Positions 50,752-61,546 are shown, counted from the first letter of the stretch. The stretch is 64,000 bases of DNA from JABJGO01 sp963921245 (GCA_963921245.4 CAWUEY030000001.1:124001-188000), one strand, 5' to 3'. Numbers and translations are program-made. The notes: generated by a model from the sequence alone, not told the origin.

Positions 50752-52239
50752 ATGAAAATGCCCGAACCGGATAAATCAATTCTTGCAAAACGCGAGGAAA
50801 TCATTGCCGTCCTCGGTGCCATTGTACCTGGCGAAGGGGTCATCGCGGATACTCAGGAGTTATCGGCATATGAATGTGATGGATTGAGTGCCTATCGCCA
50901 ATTGCCCATGGTTGTTGTTCTACCCGAAACGACGGCTCAGGTTTCGGCGGTTCTGAAATACTGCCATTCCAGTGGGATCAAAGTTGTTCCCCGCGGTTCG
51001 GGAACCGGGCTATCGGGGGGCGCGCTTCCGCTTGCCGACGGCGTGACCCTGGGGCTTGGAAAATTCAACAAAATCCTGGATATCGACTTTGAAAACCGCT
51101 GTGTGGTATCGCAGCCGGGCGTCACCAATCTGGCCCTCACACACGCCGTCGAGCACAGGGGTTTTTACTACGCCCCCGACCCCAGCAGTCAGATCGCCTG
51201 CTCCATCGGCGGCAATGTCGCCGAAAACTCGGGTGGTGTTCATTGTCTGAAATATGGTCTGACCTCCAATAACGTCCTAGGGGTTGAGATGGTCCTTATG
51301 GACGGTGAAATTGTGCGCATTGGCGGACGCTATATGGATGCGGGCGGCTATGATTTGTTGGGAGTCATTACAGGCTCCGAGGGATTACTTGGCGTCATAA
51401 CCGAGGTAACGGTTCGGATTCTCCAGAAACCCTCCGTGGCGCGAGCGCTTCTGCTGGGATTTGAGTCTTCTGAGTCTGCGGGGGATTGTGTCGCTGCAAT
51501 CATCAGCGAAGGCATCATACCGGGCGGCCTGGAAATGATGGATCGTCACGCTATTCATGCAACGGAAGATTTTGTCCACGCAGGTTATCCCATGGATGTG
51601 GAGGCGTTACTTATTGTCGAACTTGATGGCCCGCGAATCGAGGTTGACCACCTTATTGAGCGTGTCGGTGAAATCGCGCGGCGGAACAAAGCAACCTACC
51701 AACGAACATCTGAAAGTGAGAGCGAGCGCATGATTTTTTGGTCGGGCCGGAAAAATGCCTTTCCGGCCATGGGGCGTATGTCGCCGGATTACATCTGCAT
51801 GGATGGAACGATACCCCGATCCCAGTTGCCCAGGGTGTTAAGAGAAATGGCGGAAATGTCGCAAAAATTTGGCCTGCGGTGTGCCAATGTTTTCCATGCC
51901 GGGGATGGAAATCTGCACCCCCTGATCCTGTTCGATGCCAATAGTGCTGGTGAACTGGAACGCGCCGAAGCCTTTGGTGCCGCGATCCTGAAACTTTGCG
52001 TTGATGTTGGTGGCGTCCTCACGGGAGAACACGGTGTCGGCGTGGAAAAACGTGATCTGATGGGGGAAATGTTTACCGATGATGACATGAAACAACAGCA
52101 ACGTCTGAAATGTGCGTTTGATCCACAGCAGCTCCTGAACCCGGGAAAGGTTTATCCGACCCTCCATCGCTGCTCCGAACTGGGAAAGATGCATGTCCAC
52201 AATGGCAAGCTCCCTTTCCCGGACATTCCGCGGTTCTAG
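50752..52239 (+). CDS. glcD: glycolate oxidase, FAD-linked subunit GlcD
   Basis: A 495-residue FAD-binding (PCMH-type) oxidase. GTGLSGGALPLADGV holds FAD contacts; SIGGNVAENSGGVHCLKYG and the C-terminal VFHAGDGNLHPLI and TGEHGVGVEKRDLM are GlcD signatures, the latter with metal-binding histidines. With GlcE and GlcF it oxidises glycolate (or D-lactate) to glyoxylate at the membrane. First of a tight three-gene operon (gaps of 8 and 11 bp). Confidence 0.95.
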   Translation: MKMPEPDKSILAKREEIIAVLGAIVPGEGVIADTQELSAYECDGLSAYRQLPMVVVLPETTAQVSAVLKYCHSSGIKVVPRGSGTGLSGGALPLADGVTLGLGKFNKILDIDFENRCVVSQPGVTNLALTHAVEHRGFYYAPDPSSQIACSIGGNVAENSGGVHCLKYGLTSNNVLGVEMVLMDGEIVRIGGRYMDAGGYDLLGVITGSEGLLGVITEVTVRILQKPSVARALLLGFESSESAGDCVAAIISEGIIPGGLEMMDRHAIHATEDFVHAGYPMDVEALLIVELDGPRIEVDHLIERVGEIARRNKATYQRTSESESERMIFWSGRKNAFPAMGRMSPDYICMDGTIPRSQLPRVLREMAEMSQKFGLRCANVFHAGDGNLHPLILFDANSAGELERAEAFGAAILKLCVDVGGVLTGEHGVGVEKRDLMGEMFTDDDMKQQQRLKCAFDPQQLLNPGKVYPTLHRCSELGKMHVHNGKLPFPDIPRF

Positions 52240-52247
52240 GGTGCAGC

Positions 52248-53489
52248 ATGACCAGCCATTTGAAACCGGAGAACGAAGCGCAATTGCTGGACGTTCTAAA
52301 GTGGGCCGTTTCGTCCGGAACGCCTGTCGACGTAAGGGGACACGGTTCAAAACAGGGTTTCGGGAATGCAATGGCGAGCGATACAGTTCTTGATGTGTCA
52401 TCTTTCTCCGGCATTCTTCAATATGATCCGGCCGAGCTGGTATTGCGCGCCGGTGCCGCAACACCCATGACGGCGCTTCTAGCGGCTCTTGAAACCAACA
52501 ATCAGCGTCTGGCGTTCGATCCTGTTGATCTCGCATCCATTCTGTCTTCTCACCCTTCAAGTGAAGGTTTCGCCGGAACTCTTGGCGGCATGGTTGCCTG
52601 TGGCCTGGCCGGTCCCGGCCGTCTGAAATATGGCGGAATTCGAGACCATATTCTGGGATTTCACGCCGTTAGCGGGCGAGGCGAGGTTTTCAAGTCCGGT
52701 GGAAACGTCATGAAAAATGTTACCGGGTTTGATTTATCTAAACTCATGGCGGGTTCCATGGGAACATTGGCCGTGATGTACGAAATTACGATCAAGGTTT
52801 TGCCCGCACCTGAAAAATCAAGAACTCTACTTTTGCAGGGACTTAACGCCGAGCAAGCCATCCAGGCCATGGCAACGGCGGTGAACAGCCCGCATGAGGT
52901 TTCTGCAGCGGCATACCTACCGCGGGCCGTTGCTAAAGGATCAGATGTAGATCTGGTTTCAAATTCCAATTCATCCGTGACAGCCGTTCGTGTGGAAGGC
53001 CCCGAGCCTTCTGTTATTGCCCGGTGTTCGGCTCTTCGCAAGCTGCTGGAACACGTCGGGACAATAGATGAACTGCATTCTAAGCGCAGTCATGAATTCT
53101 GGGCAGAGACCGGCACTGCATCAGCGTTACGGAAAATGGATAACTGGTCCACCTTATGGCGCATTTCAGTACCGCCAGCAGACGGGGCACGTGTTGCAGC
53201 AACCATACTGGGTCAAGTTGACGGTGAGGTAATGTTCGATTGGGGTGGTGGGCTCCTTACACTGGGATTATCGGCAAAAGACCCGCATGCTCAATCGACC
53301 ATCATCAGAGAGGCTGTCCGTCAGGTCACAGGACACGCCACACTTGTTCTTGGAGATAGAGCCGCGCGACAACAGGTGTCTGTTTTCCAGCCCATGCCCC
53401 CCGGAATAGCTTCCTTGAACAAACGCATCAAATCCGCTTTTGACCCGGAAGGCATTCTTAACCCCGGGCGCATACATGGTAACGGCTAA
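52248..53489 (+). CDS. glcE: glycolate oxidase subunit GlcE
   Basis: A 413-residue paralogue of GlcD with the FAD domain (VDVRGHGSKQGFG; TLGGMVACGLAGPGRLKYG; GGNVMKNVTGFDLSKLMAGS) but lacking GlcD's metal-binding C-terminus. Ends in KRIKSAFDPEGILNPGRIH. Needed for glycolate oxidase activity as the second flavin-fold subunit. Complete. Confidence 0.95.
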   Translation: MTSHLKPENEAQLLDVLKWAVSSGTPVDVRGHGSKQGFGNAMASDTVLDVSSFSGILQYDPAELVLRAGAATPMTALLAALETNNQRLAFDPVDLASILSSHPSSEGFAGTLGGMVACGLAGPGRLKYGGIRDHILGFHAVSGRGEVFKSGGNVMKNVTGFDLSKLMAGSMGTLAVMYEITIKVLPAPEKSRTLLLQGLNAEQAIQAMATAVNSPHEVSAAAYLPRAVAKGSDVDLVSNSNSSVTAVRVEGPEPSVIARCSALRKLLEHVGTIDELHSKRSHEFWAETGTASALRKMDNWSTLWRISVPPADGARVAATILGQVDGEVMFDWGGGLLTLGLSAKDPHAQSTIIREAVRQVTGHATLVLGDRAARQQVSVFQPMPPGIASLNKRIKSAFDPEGILNPGRIHGNG

Positions 53490-53500
53490 AGAACAAATCA

Positions 53501-54778
53501 ATGCAAACACAGTTCACGATCACACAGTTACAGGATCCACAGATACAGGAAGCAGACGAAATTCTGCGGCGGTGTGTTCATTGTGGTCTCTGTACGGCAA
53601 CTTGCCCGACATACATCATTCGCGGCGATGAATTGGACAGTCCGCGAGGGCGAATCTATCTGATCAAGGAAATGCTGGAAAAGGATGAAGAGCCGTCCAC
53701 CAAAATAACTAAGCACATTGATCGGTGCCTGAGCTGTCTCTCCTGTATGACGACCTGCCCGTCGGGTGTTGATTACATGCATCTGGTTGACTTGGCGCGG
53801 GAGAGAATAGAAGAGCGCACGACCCGGCCCGCTTTTGATCACGGGTTCCGTATTCTCCTGTCAATCATTCTGCCACGTCCATGGCTGTTTCGATTGTGTC
53901 TGTTAGGGGCCTCCATGATTAAGCCGTTCAGGGGATTGCTGCCAAAAACACTCACAAACATGATCACAATGGCCCCGGATAGTGTTTACGGCGCATCACC
54001 GGTCGATACCCCTCAAAGTTTTCCGGCCCACGGCCCTGCCCTGAAACGCGTTGCCCTGATGAATGGTTGTGCCCAGCAGGTTCTGGGCCCGGAGATTAAT
54101 GAAGCAACCATCCGACTTCTCACCCGGCACGGGTGCGAGGTAATCGTTGCGGAACATTCCGGCTGTTGCGGCGCGCTCGAACACCATATGGGTAAATCGG
54201 ACCCTGCCCGGAAACGGGCAAAACAGAACATCGCGGCTTGGAGTTCCATTGAGAACCTTGATGCTGTTGTCGTAAACGCATCGGGGTGCGGAACTACCCT
54301 GAAAGACTATGGACATATGTTGAGAGATGACCCCGAGTGGGCGGCTCAAGCCAGAACAATTTCTTCCCTTTGCAAGGATATCAGCGAATTGCTAACGGAC
54401 ATGGACCTCTCATTTTCAGATCCGGGATCATTACCAACCGTCGCGTATCACTCGGCCTGTTCCATGCAACATGGACAGAAATTGGGCTCAGGCCCGATAT
54501 CGCTGCTGGAAAAAGCAGGTTTTACAGTTGTAACACCACAGGAAAGCCATCTGTGCTGTGGGTCCGCGGGCACCTACAACCTGACCCAACCGGAACTAGC
54601 CGGCGAACTGGGCAAACGCAAGGCGGATAACCTGCGATCAACAGGTGCCAGTGTCATTGCTGCTGGCAATATCGGCTGTCAGGTTCAAATCGAACAACAT
54701 GGGAACCTTCCTGTTGTCCATACCGTTGAGTTGCTCGACTGGGCGACGGGCGGACCTAAGCCGTCAAAACTGGCGTAA
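53501..54778 (+). CDS. glcF: glycolate oxidase iron-sulfur subunit GlcF
   Basis: A 425-residue protein with two 4Fe-4S ferredoxin motifs (CVHCGLCTATCPTY near residue 25 and CLSCLSCMTTCPSG near 77) and two C-terminal CCG cysteine-rich domains (HSGCCGALEHHMG; ESHLCCGSAGTYN). It passes electrons from GlcDE to quinone. Its last 23 bp overlap the convergent methyltransferase. Confidence 0.95.
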   Translation: MQTQFTITQLQDPQIQEADEILRRCVHCGLCTATCPTYIIRGDELDSPRGRIYLIKEMLEKDEEPSTKITKHIDRCLSCLSCMTTCPSGVDYMHLVDLARERIEERTTRPAFDHGFRILLSIILPRPWLFRLCLLGASMIKPFRGLLPKTLTNMITMAPDSVYGASPVDTPQSFPAHGPALKRVALMNGCAQQVLGPEINEATIRLLTRHGCEVIVAEHSGCCGALEHHMGKSDPARKRAKQNIAAWSSIENLDAVVVNASGCGTTLKDYGHMLRDDPEWAAQARTISSLCKDISELLTDMDLSFSDPGSLPTVAYHSACSMQHGQKLGSGPISLLEKAGFTVVTPQESHLCCGSAGTYNLTQPELAGELGKRKADNLRSTGASVIAAGNIGCQVQIEQHGNLPVVHTVELLDWATGGPKPSKLA

Positions 54779-55682
54779 AGCGGTTTTTCCCCTCGCTTTC
54801 TTCCCGGGGGCGGGACAGATACAGATCGACGTAGATAAAACCGGTTGTCTGCTCCCTTTCAACATCCAGCCCCATTTTCTCCTGCTGGCTCATGATGCGG
54901 AAACCTTCTTCCTCAGAACTGAACCGACGGTGAGGCAATGGAACCTTTGATACTTTTTCCATAACATATCCGTGCGCTTCCACGGTTTCTGAATAAACCG
55001 AAACATTGGTATATCGCGGGGGTGCCGAGATTATCCAGGGTTTTGTTCCGCCCTTTGATACAGATAAAAGTTTATCGAGAATTCGAGGGAGAACATAGAT
55101 TGGCACACCGCTTTCAAGGATAAGCGCGCCAGAGCAGACAATCTCTGCAAGGCGCTCCGGGACGTCCCTGGACAGCAGATCGTCATCAAAACCAAGATCG
55201 AGCGTTCCGGCACTCAATCCATAATCCAGTGCATTGCGGGAAACATCCAAGCCCGCAATCCTATAGGGCTTTCGCTTACCCAAAACGAAATACAATGTAT
55301 CCTGTTCAATGACATCGTCCGGTGCCACGGTATCCATCCTGGGATTGGCGTATCGACGCAACAGGGATTGAATGGAAACGTCGTACAACAAACCGGCACC
55401 ATTTGTACCGTAGCCACAGCCAACGTCTACAACCCAGGGAATACGGTCGGGCTGGCGAGCCGACAGGTACGCGAGACATTGTCGAGCCAGTTTCTGGATG
55501 TGATCTGGCGTTTGGTATTCGAGGGCAGCGAGTGCTATGTAATATGCTCGCGGATCACGGGCGACGTACAGATGGCTAAAGTCAGCAATTGGCACATCAG
55601 CGCTGGATTGAGGAGAGAGGTAGGCCAGTTTACCCGTCATATCATCAACAGAATCCTTCGATGACGTACGTTCGTTTATCAC
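54756..55682 (-). CDS. class I SAM-dependent methyltransferase, unknown substrate
   Basis: A 308-residue protein. VVDVGCGYGTNGAGLLYD (about residues 80-97) is a SAM site, followed by IAGLDVSRNALDYG (acidic loop) and ILESGVPIYVLPRILDKL. Rest is unlike named methyltransferases. Several ATGs near the start; MTGKLAYLSPQ 42 bp downstream is a possible alternative. Divergent from the TPR gene. Confidence 0.75.
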   Translation of the reverse strand: MINERTSSKDSVDDMTGKLAYLSPQSSADVPIADFSHLYVARDPRAYYIALAALEYQTPDHIQKLARQCLAYLSARQPDRIPWVVDVGCGYGTNGAGLLYDVSIQSLLRRYANPRMDTVAPDDVIEQDTLYFVLGKRKPYRIAGLDVSRNALDYGLSAGTLDLGFDDDLLSRDVPERLAEIVCSGALILESGVPIYVLPRILDKLLSVSKGGTKPWIISAPPRYTNVSVYSETVEAHGYVMEKVSKVPLPHRRFSSEEEGFRIMSQQEKMGLDVEREQTTGFIYVDLYLSRPREESEGKNRFTPVLTA

Positions 55683-55755
55683 GCTCGCAGAAATGTGTTT
55701 CCCACCTTCATAGCAAACTATTGGCGCACGGGAAATCCTAACCTATGCTGTCTGC

Positions 55756-56319
55756 ATGTTTAGAAAGTTAGCCCTCTTTGTTTTCTCTTGTTATCTGACG
55801 CTCGCATTCAGCAATTTCCCTGTTCTTGCGGATCAAAATGATCCTGAACTGGATATTCTTTTTGGCAAGCTTCAGACCGCCAGTAGCTTCACGGAAGCAA
55901 ACAAGTACGTTTCCAGTATCTGGGAAATCTGGACCGCCCACGATGATCCGATCCTGAATGACAAGATGCTCAAAGGTATCGAAGCCATGGATAATGGTGA
56001 TTATGTCGTTGCCGCGGCGGTTTTTACCGATGTTATCGAACAGGACCCGGATTTTGCAGAAGGATGGAACAAACGGGCGACGGTCTACTACCTCATGGGA
56101 AAGATTGACGCCTCACAAAGTGATGTTTCTGAAACATTGTTACTGGAACCTCGACATTTTGGAGCGCTCTCTGGACGCGGGCTCCTGTATTCGGCATCCG
56201 GTGAGCCCCACAAGGCTTTACAGGCCTTTGAAGAGGCCATTGCTGTAAACCCCTTTATGCCTTCTGTTCAGGTGCGGATTGAGTCGTTAAAAAAAATGAT
56301 CGACGACCAATCAATTTAG
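55756..56319 (+). CDS. secreted tetratricopeptide-repeat protein
   Basis: A 187-residue protein with a signal peptide (MFRKLALFVFSCYLTLAFSNFPVLA) and about three TPR units: AMDNGDYVVAAAVFTDVIEQDPDFAEGW, NKRATVYYLMGKIDAS..., and GRGLLYSASGEPHKAL.... It probably acts as a periplasmic scaffold. The remaining sequence is helical. Single gene. Confidence 0.8.
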   Translation: MFRKLALFVFSCYLTLAFSNFPVLADQNDPELDILFGKLQTASSFTEANKYVSSIWEIWTAHDDPILNDKMLKGIEAMDNGDYVVAAAVFTDVIEQDPDFAEGWNKRATVYYLMGKIDASQSDVSETLLLEPRHFGALSGRGLLYSASGEPHKALQAFEEAIAVNPFMPSVQVRIESLKKMIDDQSI

Positions 56320-56573
56320 TTCCTTTTCGTGGCGGTGTTTTACGACCTGATTTGAGACAGCTCTTTGAGATATTCCTAAACCACGGGGCGGTCCGCGACC
56401 CCAGGGACATCGTTAATCCAGGCAAGCGTTTGCCCGGTAACCCGTTAAGAAACGGGGAATCAATATTTCCCGGCGGGCCGATAAATTTCATGAACGGCTG
56501 CGTTGACTTTACCCGTCAAATTCAGCCATATGCGTGATCTTGTTTTCATTAAAGTCAAACTCCGTATCACCTC

Positions 56574-57842
56574 ATGGCGCGCCCAAATCCCCTGGACCTT
56601 CTCGACCAGATGTTTGCCGCCGCGGTGCAGGCCGCATTACCGGGCGTATGCGTTCCTCCCCACCTGCCAGACGTGCCTGAGAATGGTCGACTTGTTGTTG
56701 TCGGTGCGGGAAAAGCGTCGGCGGCCATGGCAAAAGCCGTTGAGGATAACTGGGCAGGACCACTGCAGGGTCTTGTCGTCACCCGATACGGTTATGGGGT
56801 TCCCTGCGAAAAAATCGAAATCGTGGAAGCGGCCCACCCGGTCCCCGACGCGGCGGGCCTGAAAGCGGCTACCCGGATTCTGGACATAGCCCGTGGCCTT
56901 AGGGGAAATGATATACTGCTGTGCCTGATTTCGGGCGGCGGCTCCGCGCTGCTGACCATGCCTGCTGAAGGCATGGTGTTCGAAGAGAAACAAAACATCA
57001 ACAACGCTCTCCTTCGCTCAGGGGCAACAATCAGCGAAATGAACTGTGTCAGAAAGCACCTCTCAGGCATTAAAGGTGGGCGACTGGCCTTGGCCGCACA
57101 TCCCGCAAAAGTCATTTCCCTGCTGATATCTGACGTCCCCGGTGATGACCCTTCCGTGATTGCATCGGGCCCAACCGTCGGTGACGACACAACATATGCG
57201 GATGCCAGGGCGATCCTTGAAAAATACAAAATTGAGTTGTCCCCGGCTGTTCGCTCGATCCTGGAAAGTGAGCCGGACGAAACACCGACGACAGACGATC
57301 CCCGTCTTGGTGGCAACAAAACAAAACTTGTCGCATTGCCAAAAACCAGCCTGGAGGCGGCACAAAAAGTTGCGGCGGCGGCGGGCTACACACCGTTTAT
57401 GCTGGGCGATGATCTCGAAGGGGAAGCCCGTACAGTCGCCACGGACCATGCCAGTCTGGCGTTGCAAATCAAACGTGGAGAAGGTCCTGTTCAGCCACCC
57501 TGTGCACTAATTTCCGGTGGAGAAACGACGGTTATTGTTCGCGGTCCTGGCCGAGGCGGGCGAAACAGTGAGTACATGCTTGCCATGGCCGAACACCTCA
57601 ACAGTGAAGAAGGCATCCACGCAATGGCCTGTGATACCGATGGAATTGATGGTACCGAGAACAATGCTGGTGCCCGGATCACACCGGATACCCTGCAACG
57701 CGCGCGGGAACACAATCAAACACCCTCAAAGTCCCTTGAATCCAACGATTCTTATGGCTTTTTTCAGGTTATCGGCGACCTTGTTGTATGCGGGCCAACC
57801 TATACGAACGTCAACGACTTCAGAGTCATTCTCATTGATTGA
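56574..57842 (+). CDS. glycerate 2-kinase (MOFRL type)
   Basis: A 422-residue kinase: VVGAGKASAAMA near residue 42, ISGGGSALLTMPAEG, NNALLRSGATISEMNCVRKHLS, ISDVPGDDPSVIASGPT and the MOFRL domain GGETTVIVRGPGRGGRNSEY. It phosphorylates glycerate to 2-phosphoglycerate, the usual route for carbon from glycolate/glyoxylate. The glcDEF operon 2 kb upstream supports this. Start MARPNPLDLL; 61 bp after it the AsmA gene's frame begins. Confidence 0.9.
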   Translation: MARPNPLDLLDQMFAAAVQAALPGVCVPPHLPDVPENGRLVVVGAGKASAAMAKAVEDNWAGPLQGLVVTRYGYGVPCEKIEIVEAAHPVPDAAGLKAATRILDIARGLRGNDILLCLISGGGSALLTMPAEGMVFEEKQNINNALLRSGATISEMNCVRKHLSGIKGGRLALAAHPAKVISLLISDVPGDDPSVIASGPTVGDDTTYADARAILEKYKIELSPAVRSILESEPDETPTTDDPRLGGNKTKLVALPKTSLEAAQKVAAAAGYTPFMLGDDLEGEARTVATDHASLALQIKRGEGPVQPPCALISGGETTVIVRGPGRGGRNSEYMLAMAEHLNSEEGIHAMACDTDGIDGTENNAGARITPDTLQRAREHNQTPSKSLESNDSYGFFQVIGDLVVCGPTYTNVNDFRVILID

Positions 57843-57901
57843 TCGGTGACGGTAGAGTCACTACTATCCTTCAAACACCAACGGCAACAGGAGCCTTGCT
57901 T

Positions 57902-60900
57902 GTGAAAAAAGTGCTGATTAGCCTGGGAGTTATCGTCGTACTGCTCATCGCGGCGGTTCTGATCGTGCCCGGTATGATCGACTGGAATACCTATAAAAAT
58001 CAGATTACCGCACAGGTCGAAAACCTCACTGGACGTAAACTTACCATAGAGGGTGATATCGGTATGACGGTGTTGCCGTCACCGGCACTTACAGCCAGTG
58101 GCATTCGGTTCGCCAACGCTGAATGGTCCAAAAATCCCGAAATGGCCCGTCTTGGTTCTCTTGAGGTACGTCTGGTGCTTGGGCCACTGCTGGGCGGCGA
58201 AATTCAGGTGCAAAAAGTCAGGGTTGTGGACCCTGTCGTACACCTCGAAGTCTCGGAAAATGGGGAACAGAACTGGGCATTTCATCAAACAGCGCAAACT
58301 GGTAACGGGACGGCTATCGAGGAAAATGCTGCGGGGCAAAATTCCTCCTCAGAAACCGCGCCTGCTATTCAATTCGACAATGTCGAAGTGGTTAATGGTA
58401 CGATCATTTATGAAGACCTGCTATCGGGTGTGACGGAGCGTGTTGAACAACTCAACGCCTCGTTCGTGGCGGGATCCCTTCAAGGCCCTTTCTACAGTGT
58501 CGGACAGCTTAACATTCGCGATGTTCCCGTTTCTTATGAGATCACCGTCGATGGTGTCTTCCAGGGACGAACCGTTCCAGTTTCCGCTCAAATCCGATCC
58601 GAGGGAAGCAATTCAACAATCGAGATCAGCGGCAACGTCGTCAACTTATCCGAGGCGCCGAAATTCAAGGGGCGTATCGATGCGAGCGGTGACTCGCTCT
58701 CTGCGTTGCTGTATTCGACTGTAAAGTCAACCGACCTGCCGGGGTTCATCAATCAAAACTTTGATGCCTCTGCTGATGTAGAAGCAACACCCAATCAGAT
58801 AGCCGTTTCCGGCCTTGCTTTCAAACTCGGCAGTACCACGCTGGAAGGTGATGCTTCCGCAACATTGGGTGACACAGTTTCCGCAGAAACGGCGATGACG
58901 GTTTCTCATATCGACCTGGATACCGTGCTTTCTCTTGCTCCCTATTCACCAGACACAGCGGTTGATACAACCGGTGTCGAGGTACAGCCCAACAACACCC
59001 AATCCACGGACAATAGTACGCGAGAGCAACCCGTTCCACAGATTCCGGACAATATCTCACTGAGCTCGTCTCTTGTTGTCGATGCCCTGACCTATCGTGG
59101 CGAGAAAGCGGGGCCTATCCGTCTCAATCTCGATATGGCGAACGGCGAACTCACCGTAAGCCAGTTTTCTGCACAACTTCCTGGAGCATCTGATGTCGCG
59201 CTGTTTGGCTTTTTGAATGAACAGGATGGTGTTCTCCAGTTTGAGGGCGACAGTGAAATTTCCATTGGCGACACTCGTGGACTGGCCCGTTGGCTGGATA
59301 TTGACATTTCACACGTCCCAGGTGACCGGCTGCGAAAAGTTTCCCTCAGTGCAACCATTCGGGCCAATCCCAAACAGATTCAAATCGCCAACGCCAAGGC
59401 GTCTTTTGATCGTTCCAACCTTTCAGGCGGGGTAACACTTGCGATCCGCAAGCGATTGGCGTTTGGTGCCAGCGTCTCTTTGGACCGAATTGACCTTGAT
59501 GGTTACTTGCCAGCCCTATCCAACACGGACTCTCGAAAACCGACCGGGGAATCCAAATCCGACCCCAAGACACAGGCGGGTTCTAATGACAATAACGTGG
59601 AGTTCGGCACGGACTCTCCCCTGTCTGCATTAAAGGTTTTGACAACGTTTGATTCCAATCTTCGCGTTCAGGTTGGCGAGATCATTCATCAAGGGCACAG
59701 CATCAAGGGACTTAACCTGGAGGGTTCTCTGTTTCAGGGCGATTTATCGCTGGAATCAGCCAGTGTAGATGATTTCGCCGGTGCATCTGCCGCTATAACC
59801 GGGGCCATCACGGACCTTGGTGGAAACCCGACGTTTAGCGACGTGAAAACGCAGATGGGCACCGGTAACGTTGCACCACTTGCCAATATCTTTGCCATCG
59901 ACCTGCCACATTCGCCCGAACAGATTGGCAGGGTCAGCATAGATGCCGCGCTTAACGGGTCCGTTCTGCAACCCGCTATGGTCGGAACTTTCAAGGCCTT
60001 TGGCGGGGCGCTCGATGTCGATGGCCGGTTATCGAGTTTACTGATCAAACCAATGGTGGATGCCAATGTTACCCTCCGCCATGGGGACATAAACGGACTT
60101 CTCAAAAGGCTTGGAATCGATTATCAGCCCACTGGAAAATTGGGCCCATTGGACTTCGTGTCACGTGTCAGAGGCGGACTGGCCGGCGTTAGTTTGACCG
60201 ATCTTCGTATTCAGCAAGGGGCGCTCATTGCCCGGGGATCGGCGAGCGTGGACCTGGGCAGCACCAAACCAGACATTGTCGCATCGCTCGGCACGAATGA
60301 CATCGATCTGGATATGTTGCTACCCGTCGATGTTGCGGATACATCAACCACCTCTCAGAACTCCTCCGGAAGTTCATCCGCGCGAACGAGTGAGAGTTCC
60401 TCGGGCGCGCCCCAATGGTCAACGGAGCCTCTTGCTCTCTCTGCGCTTTCTTCCGTGAACGCGGATATTCAACTTCAATCTACATCGGTGAAGTACAACG
60501 CCATTACCCTCAAGGATTTGGCGGCGTCTCTGTCACTGGTTGATGGGGTTCTCACCATAAAAGACGTTAAGAGCAATGTATTCGGTGGAACGTTAACCGT
60601 TAAGGGTCTGCTGAACAGTGTTTCCACACCTTCCATTCAGACCAACCTGTCGTTCGAGGGCGGCAGCATTGCAACTCTGCTAAGTAAATTCTCCAGCCAG
60701 GGCAGCGCAACAGGAGCCGTTTCCTTTAATGGAGATTTTGAATCCTCCGGCAGGAGCGTTGCCGCATTGGTCAATAAACTCAGTGGTACCGGAAAATTCG
60801 GTGCTGCCGGGATTGACGTGAAAAATGCGGGCGGCGGCTCGCCTCTTGCCGGGCTGACCGATCTTGTCCAGGCCATCGGGCAATTGGGCACTGGGCTTGG

Positions 60901-61456
60901 CGGTAAGAAAACGGGTGGGCTTGCGGACGCGGGTGGTTCATTTACTTTTACCGACGGCGTTGCAGAGATTAGCGATTTCGGGTTGCAATCAGGCTTTGGC
61001 GACGGTACGGCCACGGGAAGTGTGGATTTGAGTGATTGGACCATGAATATCGTCGGTGAATTGAACCTTGCCCCGAACCTGTTGACCGCAGTCCTTGCGC
61101 AAACAACAGGATCACGGCAAACCCTGTCCTTCAGTATTCAGGGCTCAATTGATTCGCCCACTGTCACTCTGGAAGGCGGGTCGCTTGTCAGTGACGGGGG
61201 TGGCGACGAAGGCGGCGACGGGCGCGGTGAGGTTTCCCAAGGCCCTGGAAAACTCGAAGAAAAAGTACCAGGCCTGGGTATGCTTCTTCAGGGCGTTCTT
61301 GGCGCTGGTAATACATCGCAAGGATCAACACAACAACAAACGCCGCCGCCTCAATCCGGAACAACGAACGACGCTCCGGAAACGGAAACACAACAACAAC
61401 CGAGCCAGCAAAAGATCACACCAGAGCAACTTCTCGACCAGTTGTTCAAATTTTAG
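57902..61456 (+). CDS. AsmA family envelope protein
   Basis: A 1184-residue protein with one N-terminal membrane helix (VLISLGVIVVLLIAAVLIVP) and a long periplasmic part of repeated beta-rich segments typical of AsmA/YhjG (ENLTGRKLTIEGDIGMTVLPS near the start; VAPFANIF-like region and TGAVSFNGDFESSGRSVAAL, GKFGAAGIDVKNAGG near the end). It ends in a Gln/Pro-rich tail and LDQLFKF. AsmA proteins transport phospholipids to the outer membrane. The GTG at 57902 with AGGAG 8 bp before was chosen over an ATG at 57839 that would overlap the kinase stop. Confidence 0.87.
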   Translation: MKKVLISLGVIVVLLIAAVLIVPGMIDWNTYKNQITAQVENLTGRKLTIEGDIGMTVLPSPALTASGIRFANAEWSKNPEMARLGSLEVRLVLGPLLGGEIQVQKVRVVDPVVHLEVSENGEQNWAFHQTAQTGNGTAIEENAAGQNSSSETAPAIQFDNVEVVNGTIIYEDLLSGVTERVEQLNASFVAGSLQGPFYSVGQLNIRDVPVSYEITVDGVFQGRTVPVSAQIRSEGSNSTIEISGNVVNLSEAPKFKGRIDASGDSLSALLYSTVKSTDLPGFINQNFDASADVEATPNQIAVSGLAFKLGSTTLEGDASATLGDTVSAETAMTVSHIDLDTVLSLAPYSPDTAVDTTGVEVQPNNTQSTDNSTREQPVPQIPDNISLSSSLVVDALTYRGEKAGPIRLNLDMANGELTVSQFSAQLPGASDVALFGFLNEQDGVLQFEGDSEISIGDTRGLARWLDIDISHVPGDRLRKVSLSATIRANPKQIQIANAKASFDRSNLSGGVTLAIRKRLAFGASVSLDRIDLDGYLPALSNTDSRKPTGESKSDPKTQAGSNDNNVEFGTDSPLSALKVLTTFDSNLRVQVGEIIHQGHSIKGLNLEGSLFQGDLSLESASVDDFAGASAAITGAITDLGGNPTFSDVKTQMGTGNVAPLANIFAIDLPHSPEQIGRVSIDAALNGSVLQPAMVGTFKAFGGALDVDGRLSSLLIKPMVDANVTLRHGDINGLLKRLGIDYQPTGKLGPLDFVSRVRGGLAGVSLTDLRIQQGALIARGSASVDLGSTKPDIVASLGTNDIDLDMLLPVDVADTSTTSQNSSGSSSARTSESSSGAPQWSTEPLALSALSSVNADIQLQSTSVKYNAITLKDLAASLSLVDGVLTIKDVKSNVFGGTLTVKGLLNSVSTPSIQTNLSFEGGSIATLLSKFSSQGSATGAVSFNGDFESSGRSVAALVNKLSGTGKFGAAGIDVKNAGGGSPLAGLTDLVQAIGQLGTGLGGKKTGGLADAGGSFTFTDGVAEISDFGLQSGFGDGTATGSVDLSDWTMNIVGELNLAPNLLTAVLAQTTGSRQTLSFSIQGSIDSPTVTLEGGSLVSDGGGDEGGDGRGEVSQGPGKLEEKVPGLGMLLQGVLGAGNTSQGSTQQQTPPPQSGTTNDAPETETQQQPSQQKITPEQLLDQLFKF

Positions 61457-61546
61457 CCGCCCGGAAAGCACCCTCTACTGAAACACTTGTCGCGGGACCG
61501 GCAATCATGACTGAGCGTTTCTTGATCGTAGCCGGATTTGGATCCG

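Noticed and set aside
56320..56573. gene between the TPR protein and glycerate kinase
   Set aside because: Only short frames without ribosome-binding sites; considered intergenic.
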